A stretch of DNA of 64,000 bases from Bostrychus sinensis (Eukaryota; Chordata; Actinopteri; Gobiiformes; Eleotridae), in contig CM036242.1 of the NCBI GenBank assembly GCA_020698575.1, positions 14,489,124-14,553,123 on the forward strand, read 5' to 3'. The notes beneath the pieces are model-generated. The model saw nothing but the letters and a program-made list of their open reading frames with translations, was not told where the DNA came from and did not search any database. Position numbers and translations under genes: made by a program. Positions 11,885-23,485 of this stretch are shown here, piece after piece. How positions within the stretch are numbered: the first letter of the stretch is position 1; each line of letters starts with the position of its first letter.

Positions 11885-12120
11885 TTTTGCCTTCCAACCG
11901 GAGGGTCTGCTGTTCGAATCTCTTCTAAAGTGCATACTGTCATTGTGTCCCTGCCTGGGCAAGACACTTCATCCACATTGCCCACTCCACTCACAGTATG
12001 GGCATTCAACTTAAAAATTCACTGTGCGACTGCCAAATCACTGTGTGACTGGTTCACTGCAGGAACAGCCAAAGGGAGCAGCCAAAAAAAAGACTGTCTT
12101 TGGACATAGCAAATATAAAT
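11885..12120 (+). repeat. tRNA-SINE family B, + orientation
   Basis: It contains a B-box-like gttcgaatctc near 11,912, then a body (cattgtgtcc ... gggcaagacacttca) that matches the reverse complement of 55,195-55,245. It ends in agcaaatataaatga. The A-box end is eroded. This and the 55.1-kb copy are two members of one family. Confidence 0.6.
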
Positions 12121-12789
12121 GAATTGGCTTTTTTATTTCTTTTTTCCACCTATCTCTACAAGACACAAGGACCCAGTTACTTTGGATGTGAGGCTGGGTA
12201 AACCAGCACAATCATCTGTTGATCATAGACATAACATTTTGGTTATGTCATACCTGCCATACTACTGCCAGAGTTTAGTTTAGTAGTAATTTCAGTACTA
12301 CCATGTGAACACCAGTGCTGACTAAACAATGCTACAAGACCCCTATAAAAGGTGGGTCTCAGTCCACTTCCAGGCAAACTGGTTTAAATGAAATGTAAGC
12401 GAGCCGCAGACCAATGACATTACATCATACCAAAAACTAGATGAGCATAACAAGTGCAATGGAGCTGACTAGACTCCATTGAGCTTTTAAACTCTTACTA
12501 TACAGATTTTTTAAAATTCTATGGGGAAAATGAATGGGAAATTTACTTCCAGCATCAAAGGGGGGATGGACACTGTTGAGCTCCATGGTAAAGACACAAC
12601 TCTAAGAGCAGTGTGTTTTTGAACAAAACAAAAGCAGTTATTTGGTCCACTGCACTAAATACTGTGAATGCTAAACTGTCCAGAACTTAATCAAAAGGAT
12701 GCACTTTCTCTTTTGGTCAGTTTGGCTATTTTTTTGCTTATAAATCAAGTTAAGAATAATGACACGTTTCCTGTGACCAATATAATGTA
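12121..12789. other. Intergenic, no gene seen
   Basis: No exon, RNA gene or recognisable repeat was found in this stretch. Confidence 0.5.
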
Positions 12790-12915
12790 AGCAGATTTAT
12801 TGAGTTATCTAGTCTAGTTGGAGGAAGACAGGAAAAGGTCAATGCAAGATGGTGTTAGGATTGATCCCACAACCTTCTTTTCCTGAAGTACTGGTCAGCT
12901 GGTTGCCCCACTTTT
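12790..12915 (-). repeat. tRNA-SINE family C
   Basis: On the minus strand it begins gtggggcaaccagctgacc (A-box region) and continues to ggttgtgggatcaatcc (B box). A body ending ctcaataaatctgc follows. This head-body-tail layout is a tRNA-derived SINE seen widely in fish. It is degenerate and not a functional tRNA: the acceptor stem cannot be formed. Confidence 0.6.
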
Positions 12916-13157
12916 GTTTGTATTCTGTGAATGTGACAGGCAGTTTTTTTTTTTTTTATTATTTATAAAATACATTCAACATGGATCTTCATTTAAAGCA
13001 AAGCAAAATGACTTAAGCAGCTTTATATAACAAATTCCTAGCCCACAGCATATATTCGTATCTACCATAAAAACCATTTAACCCTTATTTTATCAAAAAT
13101 ATATCGCTCACTCTCCCCTTAATACCTTCCCCCAAATCCTTTATACCAGGCATCTTT

Positions 13158-13719
13158 ATGCTGAGGCCAGCTCTTCTTTTTCACAGATTATTAGCTTTGA
13201 CCTTTGCATGTTGGCTCCAGCTGATACGCAGCCAAAACCACTCATGTGCCAGAAATAAAGGGAGAACACATGTTGCATTTTATGAACAGTCCCGCTGCGC
13301 AATCAACTTATACGGAGACAAATACAGGCCTGTGGGGACGGCCGAACCACGCTAGGATCTCCACGCACTCCACGCCACACCCTGAAGCTCTCCCCTGGCC
13401 TCCTCGTGAACTTTGTACGTCTACGCATCTCACACCAGCCCCTCCCTGCTCACTTATTCCATTCACATCTTTATTAAGAAGTCTAAATACAAGCTGTCAT
13501 CCACACACCCATGAGCTGCCCGACATCACGATGCAAGGTTCTTCCATATTACGGTATGAGTTACAACGACAGCAAATGCAGCCCACCCACCAGGACACGG
13601 TAATGATCCAGTCACCTCTACCCCCGGCCTCCTACTCAATGATAAGTCGTAGTCCTGGGAGTAGTGTCCTATTGCTTCTTAGGTCATTTTTGCCTTCTCA
13701 GCAACTCGAGGGTATTTAG
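13158..13719 (+). other. GC-richer island with two overlapping open frames, unrecognised
   Basis: A 65-codon frame at 13158-13355 starts with a signal-peptide-like stretch (MLRPALLFHRLLALTFACWL). A 157-codon frame at 13246-13719 overlaps it in another phase and is rich in proline, histidine and serine. I recognise neither. The region has more CpG than its surroundings and no repeat hallmark. No convincing acceptor/donor pair brackets either frame. A conserved non-coding element is as likely as a lineage-specific exon. Confidence 0.2.
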
Positions 13720-14435
13720 TCTTCGATGCTTGTTAGCACGATCTGACAGTGTCCAGGTTCACTCCCTTTTCTCATTAACAGCTATCTAGACACATCTGAT
13801 TATTGGACATGATCTCCTACGTTGGCAGTCTGTACAATGAGTTTTTGCTGTAATGTCAACATGATCTAGAAAACGCAGTGAAGCATTTTGAGGAGTCTGT
13901 AATTAACAGAGTAAGATGATGGCATGTTGATGAGATCGCGGTTTAGTGTTTGTACAAGCAGGACGTTTTACCAGCGGGAAGTCCAAACTGCATCTTAATA
14001 GTGTGATTCCCCAGTATGAGGTCTTTGCTTCATTGAACAGTTAGCAGGGACAAAACATAAACCCTCCTAAATAACGCAAGCAATTTTAGAGAACAATATA
14101 CTTACTGGCAGCTCAAATATTCCTATTTTTCATTTATGGGTACAGACTGTGTGGAGTTACACACAAAAAAAGTAATTCTTATTCGACCAATTACCCTTTC
14201 CAGCCAGAAAAATTTAATTAAAATTCAACAATTTCTTTTCTATTACTTTTCCCAAATGAAGAGGGTTGTGTCAGAAAGGCAATCTGAAAACCCCTTTCTC
14301 TACCAAGCATTTCTGTTTTAAAAAGAAGCATTATATTTTTTAGGCATGTTAAAATATCAAGGTCAAATGAATTTCATGATGATTCCTTACAAAAAGTGGG
14401 ATTGTTTTTGACCTAAACGCCCCTCTGTAGCTAGG

Positions 14436-14700
14436 GATGGGGCCCTCCAGGGTTGAATTTTGAAAAAAAAAAAATTGTGTTGGGCAGAGCTATTTGTAGA
14501 ACCAGATTATGTGAAGGATAGGCTATTTCTTCATATCTTGAATTAGAAATCTTTAAAACCCAAAGCGAAGCACACTGAAGCCAGGCCAAATGAGCTTGTC
14601 TCTCATACACTGTTCTACAGGTTTCTGGGCGGTTTTTAACTTGCTGTTAAGATAGACTGATTTTTTACTTTAAGACCTTGCAACCCTGGGGCCCCCTATC
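14436..14700. mobile_element. Short MITE with imperfect inverted ends
   Basis: The left end gatggggccctccagggttg (14436-14455) pairs with the inverted right end 14681-14700 at 16 of 20 positions. The 265-bp length and absence of coding sequence fit a non-autonomous DNA transposon. No clear target duplication was found, so the family and exact ends are uncertain. Confidence 0.45.
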
Positions 14701-15830
14701 ATCTATCATGAACACAAACTTGCAAACCTGAATCATTTCAAGTTTACATTAATGCTCAAAGACATAACATTTTAACAAGTGTTGCTACAATGAACAACTT
14801 CATTTAGCGACACTGTTGCCATAACCTAAATATGTTTTGGCAGGGCATTACCTCAATGTAGGTTTTGGAAAACAGGTCAGGCACAATGTATAGTGGCCTA
14901 AATACAACATATCAGTCCATATATGTAAAAGGTGCAGCATTTTTCCATATCTTGTCAGGTATTTCTCTCAGCAGTAGTTTATACATCTGTCAAACATAGA
15001 AGCTGAAACTTGGTGGATTTTTAGCAGAACTCCTCAATGCAGTGCAGTGAGCTTTGAAAAGTGCAAAGCAGTAGTCTGTGAAAAGGAATTGTCATCATCT
15101 GCACTGAGTTTCCTTCCTCCGCTTCCTACTTCCTTCAAGAATACTCCTCTAGCAGATGACAAGAATACACTCGGTTTGTGTTTGTGTGTGTCTGTTTGTG
15201 TTTACCCAGCTCTGATCTCCAGGAAAAGTCCTTTTGGCTCACTTCCTTATTTCCTTCTTTTGTGTTTTATATATTTGGCCCACTTTTTCATTCTCAAAGG
15301 GAATGAGATGTTGCCGAACATGCTTTTTGTTGTGTCATTCATTTGGCGTATTTTTCATTATGTAAAACAAACTGCAGGCTTATTTTTATTGCATGTCTGG
15401 CATATCAATAAGTTAAATTAGCAAAGCTTTGAAAACTTGCAAAACTACTTTTAGTGCAAGTGCTCCAATTTATCAAACTTTATTACTTTACTTCTTTATA
15501 CAACGCCAGACTTAAATACTTTCCTGTTAAAGCACTTTAATGAGGCCATCTGAACCAACATTTTAAGCCACTTCTAAAAAATTGAATGTACAGGGCATTG
15601 AAGTAGTCCAGTATTTTTTATTGAGTTACACAACACATGGTTCAGATTCAGTTGCTTTGGCTCTGCTCCTCGCTACTTCTCCAAACTGGCGATCTACTAT
15701 CTATGGGAAATGAATTAGGTATTAGGTCAGGTATCTTATAGAAGCACATTTACAAAAGACACAGACTGAATTTTGATCATCCAACACAAACCCATTTTGT
15801 ATGATTTGTATGTAAATGTAGATGTATGCT
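14701..15830. other. Intergenic, no gene seen
   Basis: AT-rich. The 124-codon frame at 15047-15421 is hydrophobic and low in complexity, without splice context or recognisable similarity. Confidence 0.5.
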
Positions 15831-16081
15831 AAAATATTGGCAGCTGTGGTTGCCAGAATTCTAAAGTGAAAAAAAAATCTGGTGACAATATACAACTTTA
15901 CACTAAAATGCCTTTATTATTCAGTTCAATAATTTTTTTTCTGGCTTTTTAGCTTTATGGGAAAAAAACAAAACAGACATAGACATTGAGTCATATAGAA
16001 AAGATGTTTAATTTTTTATAAAAGTTTTAAACTGGTACCAAATTTCGGCAATATTCTGGCAACCACAGCTGCCAATATTTT
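15831..16081. mobile_element. 251-bp MITE with 29-bp perfect terminal inverted repeats
   Basis: Bases 15831-15859 are the exact reverse complement of 16053-16081. The core of the arm reads ttggcagctgtggttgccag. The interior is AT-rich and non-coding. Perfect ends suggest either a young insertion or arms kept identical by hairpin-based conversion. I could not fix the target duplication because the right flank is a T-rich tract. Confidence 0.8.
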
Positions 16082-17714
16082 TATTTTTATTTTTTATTTT
16101 TTTTTGGGGGGGGGGTTGTTATAAAGTAAATCCTAAAGTCCATGTCCAAAGTGCAGCAAGTCATGGCACAAGGGGAGCTTTCATTATACCTTTTGGTTGC
16201 TTTGTTTGTACATTTGTGGATCATCTCTACTCCACACAAATCTGAACTTTTCATTAGTTAGCGAAATACATATCTTTCTTTTATTCCACATCCTAGTTGT
16301 ATAGAAAACATTTGTATCCTTGTTTACTTGTCTAAACACTTTAACCTGCCAAGCTCGACAGACCTTACTGTTAGTTCCCCACTGCCAATGCCCCACTCAT
16401 CTACTGTAGTAGCTGGGCTTTGTGGTTGAGCTTTTTTTAGAACGGGAAAATGTCACTGGATTTATGCAGCTAAGGCCAAAACAGCTGCTGCCACAAATAG
16501 CTGAATAAGTCCTCCCTCTTAATATCAACATCCATGCAGTGTCTGAAGGTCAAGACAAAAAAAAGTGGACATAAATTCAAGTTTATGTGAGGCGTGGTGA
16601 GTTTCATGACACTTAAATGCCCCCCTACTTATGTCTGTCGTTATCTCTTCCTCGCTCGCATACATATATGAGCTTCCTTTTCCAACAAGCTGGCACAGTG
16701 CCCATCTGGGTCCCACCAAGTCATTTTACTTCCCAGCTTTTCCTCTGTACTCTGTTATGGCTTTTCATGTGAGCTTGACGTGAACACTTGACCTATAAAC
16801 TTAAGAGTGACTGCTATATTGCATGAATGGAATTGGTTGCATTATGCCAAATATATTGTCATAAAGCCATTGTCTAAATGCACGAGCACGTTTCCTGTGG
16901 TGCGGTCCTTTGGCACACACAGCGTCCACTCCCACTTCCTCTACGGCCGTCTCCCACACCTCGCCTTCCCATTCACATACACTGTCATCTATCATATGCC
17001 AAGATTTATGGTTAAACTCATGGTTGCTGAGGATGTGGGTCCTCCTCTTAGGTAATTTTTCATTGTCTAGTTTTGATTAGTGAGCATTAGAGCTCAAGGA
17101 GATAAGAGAGAATATCCTTTAGTGGGCATAAGCAACTTGTATAGAAATGACAGAGCTTACTACATAGCATTTCTTTCTATTGTGAACCTATTTTCATATC
17201 CTGCAATAAATAAATAATGTTTACTTTCTTTAATTGCACATGTTCTGACCTTGATTGATAGTAGTTTACTTCAAAACCTGTATTTAGCTGTAATAATGGT
17301 CAGTGAGTGGATAATAGGAGTGAATGATTACTTTGCAAATGCTCCTAAACAGTAGAGTAGACACATATATACTGTAACTTGTACACAAACAAGGCTTAGA
17401 GTTGTTCAAAGTACTTGGAAAGCCTGTTATGATGGTTAAAAAAAAAAAAGGTTCAGAAAAAGAGCGGCTTCTCCTCTGTGTTGGAGTTCCTGGCTCCACA
17501 AGAATATCTCTCGGTATTGTTCAAGAGTGTAGAAAAGATGCAAAAGAACACTGACTGATGGACTGCCACAGCATTTGAAGCAGGTTGTTGTTGCATTATA
17601 TTGTCATTATGAGTTTTAAGTCAGGATTAAAAGTACTAGTTCACAGATTACAGTTACAGAAACTTTGTGGCTGATAGCTTCTTTGAGAAATACATTAAAG
17701 AGCTCTGCCACCTG
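16082..17714. other. Intergenic, no gene seen
   Basis: It begins with a T-rich tract and a T9G10 junction (16097-16115). The rest is AT-rich with no recognisable exon. Confidence 0.5.
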
Positions 17715-18050
17715 GGAGAAGCTTAGAGTAGAGCTGCTGTTCATCCACATCAAGAGGAGACATTCAATGTACCTCTGATGTCTGTTTTCAATGGCTCCAG
17801 GAAAAAGTACTGGAGAGGTGTTTCAGGCATGTCCCACTATGCAGAGACTCTGGGGCAGACCCAGAGCTACTAAACTACTGGAACTATGTCTCTTGTCTAG
17901 CCTGTAAATGCCTCATAAGTCTTCTGGATAAGCCTGAGGAATTAGTTAGAAAAAAATGGAAGTTTAGGCATCTTCCCCTGCCCCCACAAATGCACAGACA
18001 GGTCCCTGAGCCCATACTTTTGACAGTCTGTTGAAGGATCTGTCACTTCC
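17715..18050 (+). mobile_element. Decayed Rex3-type LINE 3' coding remnant
   Basis: The order of words parallels the better-preserved Rex3 end at 37.64-37.93 kb. Examples are gagtagagctgctgttcatccac, then gtgtttcaggcatgtcccac, then ctatgtctcttgtctagcct, each matching the younger copy with many substitutions. The frame is broken by several stops. It is an old, inactive insertion in + orientation without its GATG tail. Confidence 0.65.
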
Positions 18051-18164
18051 CACCAAGGATACTAAAGAAATGGTTGAGTAGAAGTTGCTTGATGGCATCT
18101 ATAGAGAAAAATTGATAGCTGAGGATAATTCTTATTATAAATCACAAATAGAACATTCCTTCTT

Positions 18165-18325
18165 TTATCCTCGCTTTCTGCAGTCAGGGGCCAAGGAGTG
18201 CTGCATCCTATTTGAACAGCTTTGGGCCTGAGGTGGGGTACATCATTGACAATTGCCAGTTAAATACCGGGGTGACACTGACTGACACACAATGACAGAC
18301 AAACACTCACTTACCTTTTAATCTA
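18165..18325 (-). repeat. Degenerate tRNA-SINE family A fragment
   Basis: Shares phrasing with 11.5 and 44.3 kb: a cgctttctgcagtcagggg-like end, tttgggcctgaggtggggta, and a block of gacacacaatgacagacaaacactcac. It is highly diverged. Confidence 0.45.
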
Positions 18326-19707
18326 TATGCATATCTTAGGATGATGGATGGAATTCATGTTTCTGTCTTTTCCTTCTGTCTAAAGGTGAAAAGTACAATT
18401 TTTACAACTTTTACAATTTACAATTTCAAGAAAACCTTCCCTTTTTCAAATAGGCATAATCATTTTAGTTCCTTTTAGCTTCCCCAGTCTTTGCACTACC
18501 TCATAGACTGGTTTCCTCTGGAGGCTGTGTGGAATCTGCTTAGATACTGGATGTTATTCTTCACGTCAGATTCACAGAGCAGTTGTCTGCCGAGGATCTT
18601 CAGCAAACAGAGAAAAGACACATTTGTCTAGATTAAAAGCAATAAAACCTGATCCTAGAGCTACAGTGACGTATGAGGCAGTTGCCAGTGGGAGTTAGTG
18701 TGTCTGTCTGCATATAAGTGTGTGTCTTTGAGTAAATGAATCTCTTTCTGAATAATCTGTTAAGAGATGAAAAACATAACTCAGAGAGACAGTTGGATCT
18801 TCTTACCAACCTGAAACAAAATTGATTTTACACAGTAAGAACCTTATGTATCATTAGGCCCAATATTGAAAGCTTTCTGATTTCTTTACTTAAAAAATAT
18901 GGAGCACATTATCATCTACCCTTTCTGCTGGAGTGCACCAAAAAGAACGATGGAAGATGAGACTGAGTGCAGATAGTGTGTCCATGTTAGCTTAGGTCAG
19001 CATGACACTAGGTATCCGGTCCATTTACTGCTTTTACTGAGCAGGAATGAGGATGTTTTAGTTCTGTACTGGATGCACTGTTTCCTGCATGTGTCATTTT
19101 CTAGCTGCGATGATTGTGGGCAATTATCCTTTTGTATTAATTTATTCAGCTCCAAGCACACTGTGTACTTTCATATACCAACAAGATGATGCATTAAGGC
19201 GGATATTTTGACAGCACTTTTGTACAAACTGTGCCCTCATAATATTGTTCTAGATCAATGTTGCATTTGGTATATTTCAGTTATTACCAGTTACCAAGAA
19301 AATTGTGAACAGCAAGTGTTTTTTTATGTTATAAATTATTATAAATGGCATTATCTTCACACTTTTTTCAGCACCAAAGCTAGGGAAAATATTAAATTAA
19401 GGAAAATAATAATTAAACCTCACTCAATGGACATTCCCTTTTAAACGGCAAAATTATAGAATAAAGAGTTTTACTTGTTTGGTGGTGAATACTATTGTTG
19501 TAATACATAACAAATCCTAAATGACACAAGCTGAGTCAGCAAAAATGCTAAACCTGAAAACATGGAAAACTAACCTAAAACTAATCGACTTTCGATCATG
19601 TTTTCCACCTCAAAAACATTCCTTGAGTAGTATTTTGTTTCATTTACACTTGATTGAGTAAACTTGTTTGCTGAGCTTGTCATCTTCTAACAATCTGAAA
19701 ACACTCG
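18326..19707. other. Intergenic, no gene seen
   Basis: AT-rich. No exon, RNA gene or clear repeat was found. Confidence 0.5.
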
Positions 19708-19955
19708 GTCTTACTGCTACGTAGACACGTGAAACCAGGAAGTACTTCTGCACATTTCTAAAGCTGATACAATATCCTCGGACTCATTTTGAAAATGTCA
19801 GAGCTGAAATTGCCGTCACTACAAAGCAGTCAGCTCATTTATCTATTTGTTAGCGTCATGTTGCTAATAGCTGTGCTAAATATTTATTTTATGCTCTGTC
19901 CATTGCCCACTGTTGCCAGCAGGGGGCATCACACACTTAATCCAAGCGTTCCCTG
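19708..19955 (+). repeat. Dispersed repeat, copy 1 of an inverted pair
   Basis: Aligns collinearly with the reverse complement of 24365-24615. Shared landmarks in order are aaaccaggaag, tcctcggactcatt, gctcatttatctat, tgctaatag, tatgctctg, ccagcag and aatccaagc. Identity is roughly 75-80% by eye over about 240 bp. Probably an unnamed non-autonomous transposon. Confidence 0.7.
19913..19931 (+). promoter_or_regulatory. CTCF-like motif inside a repeat
   Basis: ttgccagcagggggcatca matches the CTCF core closely. The equivalent position in the sister repeat copy (about 24,395-24,415, minus strand) reads accagcagcgggtgac and has lost the G run. The motif is therefore carried by a transposable element. 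Confidence 0.35.
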
Positions 19956-20344
19956 CAAATAGATAGTCACAGCTAGCCAAAAGTACATATTTTCCATACA
20001 TTTTTAAGTTATAAAACATGAAATACTAATGTAAAAGCGTCCAAAACTATTAAAAAAAGCCTGAAAAAAGCATAAAATATAATAACCCATAGATTATTAT
20101 ATTATTATTATACAAATGCTAAAAACAAGACTAAACAGCTAACGTTAAAAACAAATTCAACCTACACAGCTAAAAAGATAACTACTGCTTTCATATTATA
20201 TTTAATTTTGAGTATTGTCCTTACGTTTTTAGACTTTTAGAATAGTTTTGTATGATGACCAACAAGAAAATCAGCCTAAATGGTATAATGGATAATGTTG
20301 AATATTACAATTAAATATATATTGCATATTAACCAGCAACAAAT

Positions 20345-20813
20345 CTTGTATAAGCTAACCCAGCAGTTACCTTGCACAGCAAGCTGGATTGTCGAGAAAT
20401 TTGTGAGTTCACAAATTCACAATATCCATCTTGTCAGGCTCCTGCTGACCCGTTTGGGTCCGAGCTGGCTGGCGGCCCGGGCCAATGGTGTGGCAGTACT
20501 GCCGTGACTGGGTGGGTTTTAGGTTTGCCGACAACAACAAGCTCTTTTAGCGATACTTGTTAACAACATAGCGACGTGAACAAAATGTAAGGCATGCTGG
20601 TCTACATTTACAAAAACAGCAAAAATCTTCTAACAATGTCTTTACTGTGTTGTTTCATGTCATAGCAGTTTGTTTAGCTATGAAGCTGGCGCTTTATCCA
20701 TTCACCTCCCTGTACTCTACTGAATGTCCCGCCCCTTCACAAACTTTTTCAACGGGAGCCATTCCAGATTAATATAATGTTAGCAACTCTTTGCCAACGT
20801 TATATAAATCTGG
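20345..20813. repeat. Probable transposon remnant ending in a palindrome
   Basis: A GC-rich patch (20,440-20,540) resembles repeated fish sequence and not an exon. At the end, 20764-20786 and 20791-20813 form an imperfect hairpin (20 of 23 positions paired, 4-base loop). Family and limits are unknown. Confidence 0.35.
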
Positions 20814-20878
20814 CTTTTGCCAGGTTAGCCCAGCAGGGCTTCTGCAATGGGCTTGACCAACTAGAGGAAAGTTTAGAT

Positions 20879-21251
20879 CAGTGGTTCTAAACTGATCTGG
20901 CTTCAGGACTGATCACTCTATAATAACAGGCTGTGACCCAAATAAAAAAAGAAAGAATAAAGTTGATTTGGTATATGTATACTAAGTTACTGACTACACA
21001 TACACATATACATACATAAACAAGCTGTGACCCAAATAAAAAAGATATCAAGGAAAATTAAGGAATATTTTAGGAAAATTAAAAGATATTGAGGAAAATT
21101 AAGCAGTACTCACGTCAACCTTAGATATAATAGTTATAGAACTGGATTTTTTGTTCTGTTTTTATGTCCCACACTGGCAAAGGCCTGCGACCCACTGAAA
21201 ACAGTTCTGCGACCCACGTTTGAGTCCCTACCCACCAGTTGAGAACCACTG
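20879..21251. mobile_element. hAT-like MITE with imperfect 8-bp target duplication
   Basis: The ends are CAGTGGTTCT and GAGAACCACTG. The flanks gtttagat (20871-20878) and gtttaggt (21252-21259) match at 7 of 8 positions, the target-duplication size of hAT elements. The subterminal cgacccac words fit the common 'gaccc' class of hAT MITEs. Inside are three copies of a ~21-bp tandem unit ending aggaaaattaa (21,041-21,102) and an unusual 63-bp segment at 20956-21018 found again at 22665. Confidence 0.8.
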
Positions 21252-22059
21252 GTTTAGGTGTCTTAATATATTCATTTTAACATGACCTATGATGTTGCTT
21301 TTGAAAATAAAACATTTGTTTGTATCTGCATTTATGACTGATATAGCTTATTTGCCCCATGTCTAATATGGGCCCCTTGTATAAAACTGCTTCAACAACA
21401 CATAATTCTTCACATAATCACTTTTACATCACACACTTTTATTACTTGTTGTTTGTAACTTTAAAATAAATAGTTTTCTGTAATTAGGGTTATGAATAAA
21501 ATGTGCACATCCTTTTTGTCAGTAGAAAAAGTTCAGAACAAAAATGACTCCGCAAAATAAAAGTGATTAAAGAAAAAAAATAGTTTGTCTAAAGGAAGAA
21601 GCACGTCGAGAACAAGAAATGCTCCAGTCAAGGACACGTCCTGCTTGTACTTTTTGTCACCCGTCCAAATTTCCGCACTCAAGAGCGTAAGTGCGAATAA
21701 ATCAGAGTGTGTTTGTGTGTGTGTATGGAGACATCCGGGGAAGGAGTACACAGTCATTCATTAGTGCTTGTTCCAGACAGACTTTGAGTGAGTAGCCATC
21801 CATCATGTCCGCCCCCTTTTTACCTGCATTAGCACTCCCTGTCCACACTGTCCCATTGTGGACAAGCAAAGCCACACTGGCCCAATTGGTAATCTGTCTG
21901 GACGGGATGACTGTCACTGGCTTCTAATTTAGTCGACTCTCTTTGTTTTTCTTTGAACATCCATCTGAAAAAAAATATATATATATTCAAATCTTCCTGG
22001 CAAACAGTCCATCTATCAGTCTCATTGCCTTATCCTCCCCTGTCCCTTCTTTCTGTATA

Positions 22060-22390
22060 TTCATTTAGCTTTGCGTACTGTGGTGAATGCTAATAGCTTC
22101 CCAGACTTACGCGACGCAATATGGCGGAGAGTAAATGACACGCCGCGTCCTGCGTGTGTGCACAAGGGCTGGCCGGTCAGTCCGCGGTTCCATTAGCCTG
22201 ATGGAGTTTCTATTAAATTAGAATCTCTCTCTCCCTCTCTATCTTTGTCTCTCTCCCAATCACATTAGTGCTCTTATCTCATTTGCGGAGGGCTCTGCAG
22301 GCAGCGAGCACAGCGAGTTATGATCTGGAAGCGGACAGGGAAAAGGACAAGGCCTCGTAAATAGAGAAGAAGCAGAGCAGGCGGAGTGAT
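22060..22390. other. GC- and CpG-richer unique island, candidate regulatory element
   Basis: This stands out from AT-rich surroundings. It contains caatatggcgga (YY1-like) near 22,116, a cluster of CpGs at 22,107-22,190, homeodomain-type attaaattag near 22,214, and a CT-rich run. No open frame, splice pair or repeat hallmark is visible. It could be an enhancer or an alternative promoter of a distant gene. Confidence 0.35.
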
Positions 22391-22664
22391 GTGTATCTTA
22401 TGGTATACTGGATGTATGTATTAGTGTAACATCGCATGACAAAGTGTGTGGGCAGTGCTATGGTGCGGTGGTTTCGTGTGAGTGATGAGTTTAATTGGTC
22501 AGTTGTCAGAGATGTTTAAAATTGAGTTATACTATCAGCAGCGTGACTCTGACAAACATGGCAGCCTTTATTATGTTTCTCAGTGTAGATTAGAGAGGGT
22601 ACAGGATGTGACTGTCATACTAAAGAGCAGAGTCAATAATATGTCAAAAAATGTACCCACTCAT

Positions 22665-22727
22665 AATAAAGTTGACTTGGTATATGTATACTAAGTTACT
22701 GACTACACATACACATATACATACATA
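22665..22727 (+). repeat. 63-bp sequence duplicated inside the 20.9-kb MITE
   Basis: Identical at 62 of 63 positions to 20956-21018 in the same orientation, differing only at tt/ct in aagttga(t/c)ttgg. The flanks of the two copies are unrelated, so this is a short copied segment and not a larger duplication. Confidence 0.85.
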
Positions 22728-23485
22728 TGTTGTCTCTCTTAAATGGGCATCTAAAGTTTTAACCCTCAGGCATCACTTCAATTTACTATACACTTGTGAC
22801 CATAAGGAATGTCCATTTCCAAAAAACTGCTATAAAAATTTACAGGGTTATTATTTATTTTTTTTTTGGCATAAATCTTTTTAACAACTTCAGTCTTGCT
22901 CAAAACTAGCAAACATTCAATAGTCTTTAGTATTCTAACTCTTTAATTGCCAGTTTGAATACATAAAGTCACTGTTGATCATAAAAACAAAAAAACAAAC
23001 AAACAAAAAAACATTTTTTTTGCCCACAAAATAGATGTTGCTTTTAAAGATTATCCAAAATATTGTCTTTGGTTTATTGTTAGTTTTTGTGTAGCATCAC
23101 AATGATGTGATCACCAGGACCCTTGACTCACATTTTTTAATTACTTTGTAATCACATAAAATAATCATGATTTTTATGATGTTAGGGTTTCATTTTTGAG
23201 AAAACAAGTAAAATTGTCATCCAGGATATTGCTCTTTAAAGCAGAACAATGTGACTTTGCCAAGTATCTATGTATCCATACAAAGTTTTTTTCTGTCTTT
23301 TGGCTGCTCTGTCATAAAGAAAGATCAAAAAGCCATCGCTAGCTTGTTGTTTGGCTAACCGTGTGCCAAGTTCTCGCTAGACACCACTTATACTTGCAAG
23401 GCTGTTTTTTTCGGGGGTGGATTTAGAGAAAAACTCAGGGGGTGGCCAGGAAAATAATGGATAATTTAGGGATGGCAAGCAGATT
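22728..23485. other. Intergenic, no gene seen
   Basis: AT-rich with A- and T-runs near 22,860 and 22,990. No recognisable exon. Confidence 0.5.

Noticed and set aside
13532..13620. Peptide MQGSSILRYELQRQQMQ in the 13.2-kb island resembles the start of MITF/TFE-family exons
   Set aside because: The resemblance needs a gap, covers under 20 residues, and is not continued by the neighbouring sequence. No matching downstream exons exist in the window.
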